From: Micromonospora inyonensis
GTDB taxonomy: Bacteria > Actinomycetota > Actinomycetes > Mycobacteriales > Micromonosporaceae
Direction of reading: 5' to 3'
Assembly: GCF_900091415.1 (NCBI RefSeq)
Contig: NZ_FMHU01000002.1
Location: 558,001 to 622,000 of the forward strand
DNA length: 64,000 nucleotides
The notes beneath the pieces were generated by a model. The model saw only the letters and a list, made by a program, of their open reading frames with translations. It did not search any database and had not been told where the DNA came from. This document shows, in pieces, positions 1 through 12,500 of the stretch. Made by a program: the position numbers and the translations under genes. How positions within the stretch are numbered: the first letter of the stretch is position 1; every line of letters begins with the position of its first letter.

Positions 1-544
1 AACTCCCACAGCAACGCCCCACCCGCGAACGTGTCCCGACCCGAGAAATCGGTAGGCGTCAGGCCCTCAGGAACAGACCTCGCCACCGCGCCCGCCACAT
101 ACCGGGCACGGATCGCCACCGCCCCCGACTGGTTACGCGCCGCCCGTAGCGCCGCGACCCGGACCAACGTCGAAGGCTCCACCCGCGGATCAGCACCGTA
201 CGGCGACAACTCGATCACCGCCGCCGCGGGCACACTCACCCCCAACCCACCATCAAGCAACCGCGCCACCAGATCCAGCACACCCTCAGGCCCACGATCG
301 GCGAACGCCAGCACCACCCGCCACACCCCACCACGGCCCTGCGCCTCGTCCAGCAGGACAGCCGCAGGCCGATCCGTCCTCTCACTCGCCCTCGCCGACC
401 ACGCCTCGGCATCCGTCACCGCCTGCCGCTGCGCCACCACAGACAGACCCCGCGGATCAACCTCAGCGCCCACACCATCCGGATACACCACCACCGCCTC
501 GGCGTCCCCGGCAGCACTGGCGACACCCCGAACCGTCAGGAACG
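1..544 (-). repeat. Region R, copy 3 (cut by window edge)
   Basis: The first ~180 residues of region R, matching 18004-18547 with few differences (for example two bases near 215). The gene continues beyond the left edge, so further modules are expected there. Confidence 0.75.
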
Positions 545-3500
545 CGGGAACCGGCCCCGTCGGCCAGGACGATGCCGTGGGGGCGTCCGGGTCGTCCAGC
601 GGCCCGGGCAGCCCGGGCAGCCCTGGCAGACCCGTGCCCGCCGACGAGGCAGGTACCGGCCGCCCGGACATCGGCAACGTACCCCCGTGGTCCAGCCAGG
701 ACGGGTCCTCACCCTGCGGGCGGTCCGGTCCGAGGGCAGGGCCCGGCACCGGTGCTTGCCGGGGCTGACCCGGATCGCTCACCCCGTACCGCGCCGCCAC
801 GCGACCGCGACCTTCCTGGACCAGCTGCAGCAGACCAATGCCGCGCAATGCCCCGATCCGGTCATGCACCGTCCGCCGCGGTGTGGATGTCGCCTCGGCG
901 AGGTCTGACTCGCTGGCGGTGATGATCCCGTTGTCGTCCATATGGTCGATCAGGGCGTGCCACCAATACCGCAGATCATCCCGCTGCCTCGTTGTGGTGG
1001 CGAGGTGGCCGGCGTGCTGGTCGAACAGCGCCCGGGCCTCGCCCGGGTCGCTCACCCGCCGGCTGCCCGCAGTGGGTTGGGGTTGGGGTTGGTCGGGGTG
1101 GAGTGGGGCGGGGGTGGTGGGTGGCTCGTGGGCCGGGTGATGGAGGGTGTCGCCGGTGTGGAGAGTGCCGGCGTCGGTGCGGGCCACCGCCGGCCAGGAC
1201 GACGCGGTGGGGGCGTCCGGGTCGTCCAGCGGGCCTGACAGCCCGGGCAGACCCGTGCCCGCCGGCGGGGCAGGTGCAGGCCCGGACATCGGCGACTGAG
1301 GTGCCGGATCCTGCATGCCCGGTCCGGGCGGGAACGACTGAGTCCCTGGGGACTGGCTGGGCTGGTCGCCGTTGGGCGGCGACCATGATGTCGGGCCGGG
1401 CGGGGCCTGCGGCCGGGGCGGATCCATCGGTTGCGGCGCGGGGTCGGGTTCCGTGCCCACGGCCTCAAGCAGATAGAGCAGATCGGCCGGGTCCACATCG
1501 AGCGAACCGGCTGGGTCCACCTCGTAGGTGGCCCAGTCGCCGAGGTTCCCGCCGTCGCTGGCCTGATCGTCGATGCCCGGCTGGTCGAAGTCGGTGGACA
1601 TCGCCGCACCGTGCCCGTCGGTCACGCCCATGCCGGGTACCGGCCACCCCGGTTCCGCCCACCCCGCCGGCCAGGACGACGCGGTGGGGGCGTCCGGGTC
1701 GTCCAACGGCCCGGGCAGCCCTGGCAGACCCGTGCCCGCCGGCGAGGCAGGTGCAGGCCCGGACATCGGCAACGTACCCCCGTGGTCCAGCCAGGACGGG
1801 TCCTCACCCTGCGGGCGGTCCGGTCCGAGGGCAGGGCCCGGCACCGGTGCTTGCCGGGGCTGACCCGGATCGCTCACCCCGTACCGCGCCGCCACGCGAC
1901 CGCGACCTTCCTGGACCAGCTGCAGCAGACCAATGCCGCGCAATGCCCCGATCCGGTCATGCACCGCCCGCCGCGGTGTGGATGTCGCCTCGGCGAGGGC
2001 TGACTCGCTGGCGGTGATGATCCCGTTGTCGTCCATATGGTCGATCAGGGCGTGCCACCAATACCGCAGATCATCCCGCTGCCTCGTTGTGGTGGCGAGG
2101 TGGCCGGCGTGCTGGTCGAACAGCGCCCGGGCCTCGGCCGGGTCGCTCACCCGCCGGCTGCCCGCAGTGGGTTGGGGTTGGGGTTGGTCGGGGTGGAGTG
2201 GGGCGGGGGTGGTGGGTGGCTCGTGGGCCGGGTGATGGAGGGTGTCGCCGGTGTGGAGAGTGTCGGCGTCGGTGCGGGTCACCGCCGGGGAGGGTGCGAG
2301 GGAGGGTTGCCAGTCGATGTCCGGCCCCTGGTGGGTGGCCCAGTCGCCGAGGTTCCCGCTGCCGGCAACCCGCCCATCCGGCACGGCGGGCAACCCCGCC
2401 AGCCCCGCAGCATCGGACAGGGGCCACAACCGCACCGTCTGGTCCTCGCCGGCGGAGACCAGCACCCGCCCGCCCGACCCCGCCTGCCACGACGTCAACG
2501 CGTACACCGAGCCGGTGTGGCCTTCCAATATCTGGACCTGGCGACCGGTGGCCGGGTCCCAGATCCGCACCGTCCCGTTCCCGTCGGCGGCGGCCACCCG
2601 CCGCTGGCCCGGTGTCTCCTGCCACGACGTCAACGCCAACGCCCCGTCGGTGTGGCCTTCCCACGTCTGGAGCAGGCGACCGGTGGTCGCGTCCCAGATC
2701 CGCACCGTCCCGTCCCAGCTGGCGGAGGCCACCCGCCAGTCCGACCCCGCCTGCCACGACGTCAACGCCGGCACCTCGTTGGTGTGGTCTTCCCACGTCT
2801 GGAGCAGGCGGCCGGTGGTCGCGTCCCAGATCCGCACCGTCTGATCCATGCCGGCGGAGGCCACCCGCCACTGGCCCGACGCCTCCTGCCACGACGTCAA
2901 CGCCAACACCCCGCCGGTGTGGCCTACCAACGTTTGGACCTGGCGGCCGGTGGCCGGGTTCCAGATCCGCACCGTCCGATCCGTGCTGGCGGAGGCCACC
3001 CGCCACTGGCCCGGTGCCTCCTCCCACGACGTCAACGCCGACACCGTGTTGGTGTGGCCTTGCAACGTGTCCTGGCGGCCGGTGGCCGGGTTCCAGATCC
3101 GCACCGTCCGATCCGTGCTGGCGGAGGCCACCCGCCACTCGCCCGGCGTCTCCTCCCACGACGTCAACGCCAACACCCCGCCGGTGTGGTCTTCCCACGT
3201 CTGGACCTGGCGGCCGGTGGTCGCGTCCCAGATCCGCACCGTCCCGTCCTCGTCGGCGGAGGCCACCCGCCATTCGCCCGGCGTCTCCTGCCACGACGTC
3301 AACGCCGACACCGCGTCGGTGTGGCCGGTCAGCAGCTGCGGGGACACCACCGCCGGCGGTGTGCCAGCACCGGTGGGAGCCTGTCCGAGGTGCTGGTCCA
3401 ACTCCGCGGCCGCTGCCTCAACCTCGCCAAGCCGGACCCCCAGCTCTCCGAGGTTGTCCGCAGGCAACGATCTGACGTAGGCGTCCACGGTACGCGACGC

Positions 3501-6500
3501 CCACGCACGGCTGAGATCCATCGCATCCAGGTACCGGTCGACCAGCCCAGCCAAGACGTCGGTCCTACGCTCCGACGGCCCAACGAGGTCCATACGCGCC
3601 GCGTGGCCAACGACAACAGCCTCCCACCGCCCGATCAGATCCTCACGGGCAGCGGCGACCTCGGCGGCGGAAACCTGCACCGTCTGCTCACCTGATCCGG
3701 CGCCCACTGGCTCGGACGACTGCCCCTCCCGAAAATCCGCCGGGTCGGTGGAATCAGGCTGGGCAGCCCCATCCATCCCGGCCAGATCCCGGTGTTCCGG
3801 AACGGTCACGGTCGCGGCGTCTCCCACCATCGACGGCGACCGTGGGACACCCACCCCGTCGGTGGTCGCCACGAACCGCAACCGGGCAGGACGGGCGGGC
3901 CCCCGGGCCAGCCCGCCCCGCTGACCGTCCAGGAACACCACCCTGCCGTCATCGGCGTGCACGACATTGACGGCATGTTGAATCGTGCCGTCCTCACCGG
4001 TCATGACCAGCACACCCCGGGCGCCGGGCTCCGCCGCGGCCATGACCGCCACCACCGCGTCGTAGTCGGCCACCTCCACCAACGGCCGCCCCGCGTACCG
4101 CTGCAACCACACCACCGGCAGCGTCACCTCGGGCGGTACCGTCCAGCCCGCTCTGTCCGCCAACGACATATCAGTACCGATCGCCGTCAGAACGCAGTTG
4201 GTGGCGTAGTCGCCTCCACGGCCCGGGTTCACACCGCCCAGCCAACCGAACCGCACCGACACCTCAACCGCCGACATCTGACTCGGTAGCAGCGGCAGCA
4301 GCACGTCACCGGGTACCGCCTCGCCAGCCACATCCGCTGAGGAGTCCGACCCGACCGATTCGGAGTCGTCTCCCGGATGAACCGGCACGGCGGGCAACCC
4401 CGCCGGCCCGGCAGCACCATCGGGCAGGGACCACAACCGCACCGTCCGGTCGGCGCTGCCGGAGACCAGCACCCGCCGGCCCGACTCGCCCTGCAACGAC
4501 GTCACCGCCCACACCTCGCTGGTGTGGCCCTCGAACGTCAGGAGTTCCTCACCGGTGACCGCGTCCCAGATCCGCACTGTCTGGTCCTCGCTGGTGGAGG
4601 CCACCCGCCAGTCCGACCCTGCCTGCCATGACGTCACCGCCCGCACCGGGTTGGTGTGGCCCTCGAACGTCAGGAGTTCCTCACCGGTGACCGCGTCCCA
4701 GATCCGCACCGTCTGGTCCTCGCTGGCGGAGGCCACCCGCCAGTCCGACCCTGCCTGCCACGACGTCACCGCCCGCACCCAGTCGGTGTGGCCCTCGAAC
4801 GTCAGGAGTTCCTCACCGGTGACCGCGTCCCAGATCCGCACCGTGTGGTCCTCGCTGGCGGAGGCCACCCGTGGGCCCGATTCTCCCTGCCACGACGTCA
4901 CCGCCCGCACCGCGCTGGTGTGGCCTTGCAACGTCTGGAGTTCCTCGCCGGTGGCCGCGTTCCAGATCCGCACCGTCTGGTCCTCGCTGGCGGAGGCCAC
5001 CCGCCAGTCCGACCCTGCCTGCCACGACGTCACCGCCCACACCGCGCTGGTGTGGCCTTGCAACGTCTGGAGTTCCTCGCCGGTGGCCGCGTTCCAGATC
5101 CGCACCGTCTGATCCCAGCTGGCGGAGGCCACCCGCCACTGGCCCGGCGCCTCCTGCCACGACGTCAACGCCAACACCGGGCCGGTGTGGCCTTGCAACG
5201 TGTGGACCTGGCGACCGGTGGCCGCGTCCCAGATCCGCACCGTCCGATCCCAGCTGGCGGAGGCCACCCGCCACTGGCTCGGCGTCTCCTGCCACGACGT
5301 CACCGCTTCCACCGCGCGGGTGTGGCCCTCCAACGTCAGGAACTCCACACCGTCGACCACGTCCACTGATGGTGTGGCGGCACCGGCTCCCACCTGTCCC
5401 AGGTGCTGGCCTCGCTCCGCGGCCGCTGTCCCAATCCGGCCGAACTGGTCCGTCAGCTCCACGCCGCTGGTCGCGGTCACGGGGTCGGGATCGTTTCCTG
5501 CGGCAACCTGCCCATTCGGCACGGCGGACAACCCCGCCGGCCCGGCAGCACCATCGGGCAGGGACCACAACCGCACCGTCCGGTCCCAGCCGGCGGAGAC
5601 CACCACCCGCCGGCCCGAATCGTCCTGCAACGACGCCACCGCCTCCACCGCGCCGTCGTGGCCCTCCAACGTCAGGAGTTCCTCACCGGTGACCGCGTCC
5701 CAGATCCGCACTGTCCGGTCCTCGCTGGCGGAGGTCACCCGCCACTGGCCCGGCGCCGCCTGCCACGACGTCACCGCCCCCACCGGGTTGGTGTGGCCCT
5801 CCAACGTCAGGAGTTCCTCACCGGTGACCGCGTCCCAGATCCGCACCGTCTGATCCGTGCTGGCGGAGGCCACCCGCCACTGGCCCGGCGCCGCCTGCCA
5901 CGACGTCACCGCCCCCACCGGGTTGGTGTGGCCCTCCAACGTCAGGAGTTCCTCACCGGTGACCGCGTCCCAGATCCGCACCGTCTGATCCGTGCTGGCG
6001 GAGGCCACCCGCCACTGGCCCGGCGCCGCCTGCCACGACGTCACCGCCCCCACCGTGTCGGTGTGGCCCTCCAACGTCTGGAGTTCCTCGCCGGTGGCCG
6101 CGTTCCAGATCCGCACCGTCCGGTCCGCGCTGGCGGAGGCCACCCGCCAGTCCGACCCTGCCTGCCACGACGTCACCGCCCACACCCAGTCGGTGTGGCC
6201 CTCCAACGTCAGGAGTTCCTCACCGGTGACCGCGTCCCAGATCCGCACCGTCTCATCCGTGCTGGCGGAGGCCACCCGCCACTGGCCCGGCGCCGCCTGC
6301 CACGACGTCACCGCCCACACCCAGTCGGTGTGGCCCTCCAACGTCAGGAGTTCCTCACCGGTGACCGCGTCCCAGATCCGCACCGTCTGATCCGTGCTGG
6401 CGGAGGCCACCCGCCACTGGCCCGGCGCCGCCTGCCACGACGTCACCGCCCCCACCGTGTCGGTGTGGCCCTCCAACGTCAGGAGTTCCTCACCGGTGAC

Positions 6501-9500
6501 CGCGTCCCAGATCCGCACCGTCTGATCCGTGCTGGCGGAGGCCACCCGCCACTGGCCCGGCGCCGCCTGCCACGACGTCAACGCCAACACCGTGCTGGTG
6601 TGGCCCTCCAACGTCTGGAACTCCACACCGTTGACCACGTCCGCTGGTGGTGTGGCGGCACCGGCTCCCGCCTGTCGGAGGTGCTGGTCCAACTCCGCGG
6701 CGGCTGCCTCGACCTGGCCAAGCCGGCCGGTCAACGCCGTGAGGTCGGACACCGATCGGACGTACTGGCTGATGTCGTGCGACTGTCGCGCGAGTCTGAG
6801 GTCCCGCATCCCGTCGAGGTACCGGCGGGACAGCGCGTCCAGGACGGACCGTTCCTGGCTGTCGTTCTGGCCGCGGTCGGTCGCGGGCGGTAGCGCCCTC
6901 TCAGCGGTTCCAAGCCTGTCAACGCGCTGCTCGTGGCCGCGGCCAAGGGCTTCCCACCGTTGGATGAGATGCCCGGTGAAGGTGGCCGCACCACCGAGAG
7001 CGGAGGCATGAACGTCATCGACGAACAACGGATAGAACGTGCCCATTTCCTCGGCGGACGGGCCGAGCCGGCCACCGGAACCGGGTGAGACGAACTCGAC
7101 CAACATCAACGGGGTGTTCCCGTCCCGTCCCACCACCGGGTGTCCATACCACCTGCGGTCGTTTCCTTGTTCGACGACCTGGACCCGTACCTGGAAAGAC
7201 TCCGCGAACTCGTTCAGGAACCCATTCGAGTACACGTCGGCGCCGCGCCCGGACCGCAGGTCCCGGATCACCACATGATCGGAACCCAGCCGCTGTTCCA
7301 TCAGGTTCAGCAGCGTCCTCGCGCGGGTCTCCTCGTTGTCGAACCCGGGATACGCGCCCGGCCGCAGGACATTCAGGGTTTGCGCCAACGAGTCCAGCAG
7401 ACACAGTAGTCCCTCACCCCGGCGGTCACCCCGGTGCATCCATTCCGGCAGACCCCCCGCCGACGGTTGCCCTCCGACCGGAGCCACGCCCTGCGGGCCG
7501 GCCACCCACTCGTGAACAACCTGGCCATCCCCGGCGGGTGGTGTCGGTGCGGGTGGTGGTGTGGTCACGCCGGTCTGTCCCTGCGACACCGCTGCCGGAG
7601 CCGGCAACAACCGGATCTGATCCTCCAACCACTGCCGTGCCAGCCCGAACGCGTTCACCGCGGAGAACAACTCGGCGCGCTGCTGCTCGGGCAGATCCGG
7701 CACCCGCCCTACCACGTTCACCTGCTCGGGTAGTAGCGGCACGCCAAGGTTCTCCCGCAGCCGGCCGACCTGCTCTAGCGGGCCGTCCGCCGACCACAAC
7801 AACGCCACGTCCCCGCCATGATCAGCCAGGAACCGGGTGAACTCCTCCCCGTTCTGAGACCGCACGGAGGACAAGTCGACATACTGCCGCCCATCGAGTG
7901 TGTGAAGCATGACCGGCCGGTCCGGTGCCCGAGAGAAGGCCCAGGCGGCCAGATACACCGCCCGTAACACGTCCCGGACGGCGTCCGGGACCGTCGTGTT
8001 CCCTCGGGGCGAGCCGGTCACCGGTGCCACCACTGCGGCCCATACCCGCTCGATCTGCTCCGCGATCAGGCCTTCGACCTCATCGGTCAACCGCGTCGGC
8101 GGCAACGCCGTCACCAACCGCTGATTGTCGGGGTGCCTGGCCCACGCCTCCAGCCGCAGATCGAGCCGATCCGTTCCCGCGGCCTCATCCACCCACCCGT
8201 GGGTATGTTGGACCAACCGCTCACCCAACGCCGCCAGCTGACCCACCCGCTCACCCATCCGGCGATGCGCCCGCACCCCGACCGTGCCGTCGGTGTCCGG
8301 GTCTGACAGGTCGACCGCCACCGGATCCGTCACGGTCACATCGGGAAGCGCTACCGTCAGCTCCGCTTCCCGAGCCCGCCATGCCTCAGCCGCCCCGCCC
8401 GGTCGCACCGCCGCCGCGATCGTGGGCAACTCGGCCCGCACACGAGTCCACCCCTCCGCCTCGGCGAGATTCGACACCTCCCGTATGCCGACCGGCGGCT
8501 GGCCGGTGACCATCTCACCCATCCGCACCGGCCACAGGTCGTCCTCCGCCACATGCGCCAACACCACCGGCGACGCCAGCCCACCGAACCCGTGCACCAC
8601 CACATACACCGGTTCCCGCAACCCCGACTCCACCGGCGGCAACGCACTGTTCAGGAACGTGTCGAACAACGTCGACACGACCGCCCCGGGATGCACCGGC
8701 CGTGACTGCGGCACACCCACCACGAACACCCGCGCACCATCCGGCACCCACCCCACCGGCCCCACGTCCGGCGTCGCCGAGGCCACACTCTCTCCGTGCA
8801 ACTCCGCCTGCCGCAGCTCCACCACCCGCCAACGACCAAGCCCTGACGACGGCACCGGAGGGAACACCCAATTCCGCATATACGAGGCCGCCCGCTGCCC
8901 GAACCGCGCCCAACGCCGATCCGTCGGCAGGAGGTACGGCGCATGCTCACCGGGCAATCCCGCCACCTCCCGCCAGAACACAGCCGCACGGGCCTCGCCC
9001 GGACGCATCGGACGGGCCTGGAACTCCCACAGCAACGCCCCACCCGCGAACGTGTCCCGACCCGAGAAATCGGTAGGCGTCAGGCCCTCAGGAACAGACC
9101 TCGCCACCGCGCCCGCCACATACCGGGCACGGACCGCTACCGCCCCCGACTGGCCACGCTCCGCCCGCATCGCCGCGACCCGGACCAACGTCGAAGGCTC
9201 CACCCGCGGATCAGCACCGTACGGCGACAACTCGATCACCGCCGCTGCGGGCACCGTCACCCCCAACCCACCATCAAGCAACCGCGCCACCAGATCCCGC
9301 ACACCCTCAGGCCCACGATCGGCGAACGCCAGCACCACCCGCCACACCCCACCACGGCCCTGCGCCTCGTCCAGCAGGACAGCCGCGGGCCGATTCGTCC
9401 TCTCACTCGCCCTCGCCGACCACGCCTCGGCATCCGTCACCGCCTGCCGCTGCGCCACCACAGACAGACCCTGCGGATCAACCTCAGCGCCCACACCATC

Positions 9501-12500
9501 CGGATACACCACCACCGCCTCGGCGTCCCCGGCAGCACTGGCGACACCCCGAACCGTCAGGAACGGCTCACCAGAGGCCACCGTCACCGCTTCGGGGTCG
9601 TTACCCGCGGCAACCTGCCCACCCGGCACGGCGGGCAACCCCGCCAGCCCCGCAGCATCGGACAGGGGCCACAACCGCACCGTCTGGTCCTCGCCGGCGG
9701 AGACCAGCACCCGCCCGCCCGACCCCGCCTGCCACGACGTCAACGCGAACACCGGCCCGGTGTGGCCTTGCAACGTGTGGACCGGGCGACCGGTGGCCGG
9801 GTCCCAGATCCGCACCGTCTCATCCGCGCTGGCGGAGGCCACCCGCCACTGGCCCGGCGTCTCCTCCCACGACGTCAACGCCGACACCCCGTCGGTGTGG
9901 CCTCGCAACGTCTGGACCTGGCGGCCGGTGGTCGCGTCCCAGATCCGCACCGTCCAATCCGCGCTGGCGGAGGCCACCCGCCACTGGCCCGGCGTCTCCT
10001 GCCACGACGTCAACGCCAACACCCCGTCGGTGTGGTCTTCCCACGTCTGGAGCAGGCGACCGGTGGTCGCGTCCCAGATCCGCACTGTTTGATCCCAGCT
10101 GGCGGAGGCCACCCGCCACTGGCCCGGCGTCTCCTGCCACGACGTCAACGCCGTCACCTCGTTGGTGTGGTCTTCCAACGTGTGGAGCAGGCGACCGGTG
10201 GTCGCGTCCCAGATCCGCACTGTTTGATCCCAGCTGGCGGAGGCCACCCGCCACTGGCCCGGCGTCTCCTGCCACGACGTCAACGCCGTCACCTCGTTGG
10301 TGTGGTCTTCCAACGTGTGGAGCAGGCGACCGGTGGCCGCGTCCCAGATCCGCACTGTTTGATCCCAGCTGGCGGAGGCCACCCGCCACTGGCCCGGCGT
10401 CTCCTGCCACGACGTCAACGCCGTCACCTCGTCGGTGTGGCCTTCCAACGTGTGGACCTGGCGACCGGTGGTCGCGTCCCAGATCCGCACCGTCCCGTCC
10501 TCGTCGGCGGAGGCCCCCCGCCGCTGGCCCGGCGTCTCCTGCCACGACGTCAACGCCAACACCGCGTCGGTGTGGCCGGTCAGTAGCTGCGGGGACACCG
10601 TCGCCAGCGGTGTGCCAGCACCGGTGGGAGCCTGTCCGACGTGCTGGTCCAACTCCGCGGCCGCTGCCTCAACCCGGGCAAGCCGGCCACCCAACTCCCC
10701 GACACTGGTCGCGGTCACCGCTTCGGGGTCGTCATTCGCGGCAACCCGCCCACCCGGCACGGCGGGCAACCCCGCCAGCCCCGCGGCATCACCGAGCCGC
10801 ACCGTCTCCAGGTACGCCCGAAGGGTGGCGGGTCCATCGTCGAGGGACCGCCACGTGGCCACATCCGGTGGCCGTTCTGAAAGTGGTGCCACGGTCGGGA
10901 ATGCGGGTGAGGGGTGCGGCGCTGCCGGTTGGCCCGTACGGTCCGGCGTGGATGCCGGTGGCGCGACCAGCTCGGTCCACACCTCACCACGGTCCGGCGT
11001 GGATGCCGTCGTGGGGACAACTGCCGGGCCGGGCGTGACCGGGGTGGCGGGAAGGTTCAGGGCGACGGTCCGGCGGTGCCAGGGCCCTGCGACACCGTCG
11101 TTGTCGTGGTACCCCGATTCGGCCGGGGTCACGGTGATGTTGACGGCGAACGCCTCGGACATCAGGTGTAGGAGCGCCCTCGTGAGGTGGGGAACCGACG
11201 TCCCGCGCGCCGCCAGGGCCTGCCGCAGCGTGTCCACGTCCGCCTCGGACAGTCCAGCCCTTTCCGCGAGGTCCGTTCGGCCGACGATCCGGTCGAACTC
11301 GTGGTGCAGATATCCGCGGACATCTACGGCTGATGGTGCCGATATCCGCTCATCCAAGGACGCCGTGACCTCCACCCGCGCCACCTCGATGACTTGCGTG
11401 AACAACCGGTCCCACGCGTCTGACCGCACCAGCCCGACCGGCAGGGAGGGTAACGACGGGGGCCGGGCAGCCCCATCCATCCCGGCCAGATCCCGGTGTT
11501 CCGGAACGGTGACGGTCGCGGCGTCTCCCACCGTCGACGGCGACCGGGGGACACCCACCCCGTCGGTGGTCGCCACGAACCGCAACCGGGCAGGACGGGC
11601 GGGCCCCCGGGCCAGCCCGCCCGACTGACCGTCCAGGAACACCACCCTCCCGTCATCGGCGTGCACCACGTTGACGGCATGTTGAATCGTGCCGTCCTCA
11701 CCGGTCATGACCAGCACACCCCGGGCGCCGGGCTCCGCTGCGGCCATGACCGCCACCACCGCGTCGTAGTCGGCCACCTCCACCAACGGCCGCCCCGCGT
11801 ACCGCTGCAGCCACACCACCGGCAGCGTCACTTCGGGCGGTACCGTCCAGCCCGCTCTGTCCGCCAGCGACATGTCAGTACCGATCGCCGTCAGAATGCA
11901 GTTGGTGGCGTAGTCGCCTCCACGGCCCGGGTTCACACCGCCCAGCCAACCGAACCGGACCGACACCTCAACCGCCGACATCTGACTCGGCAGCAGCGGC
12001 AGCAGCACGTCACCGCGTCCCGCCTCGCCAGCCACATCCGCTGAGGAGTCCGACCCGACCGATTCGGAGTCGTCTCCCGGGTGAACCGGCCCGGCGGGCA
12101 ACCCCGCCGGCCCGGCAGCACCATCGGACAGGGACCACAACCGCACCGTCCGGTCGGCGCTGCCGGAGACCAGCACCCGCCGGCCCGACTCGCCCTGCAA
12201 CGACGTCAACGCCCACACCGCGCCGTCGTGGCCCTCCAATGTCAGGAGTTCCTCGCCGGTGGCCGCGTCCCAGATCCGCACCGTGTGGTCCGCGCTGGCG
12301 GAGGCCACCCGCCAGTCCGACCCTGCCTGCCACGACGTCACCGCCTCCACCGGGTTGGTGTGGCCCTCCAATGTCAGGAGTTCCTCGCCGGTGGCCGCGT
12401 CCCAGATCCGCACCGTGTGGTCCGCGCTGGCGGAGGCCACCCGCCAGTCCGACCCTGCCTGCCACGACGTCACCGCCCGCACCGGGTTGGTGTGGCCCTC

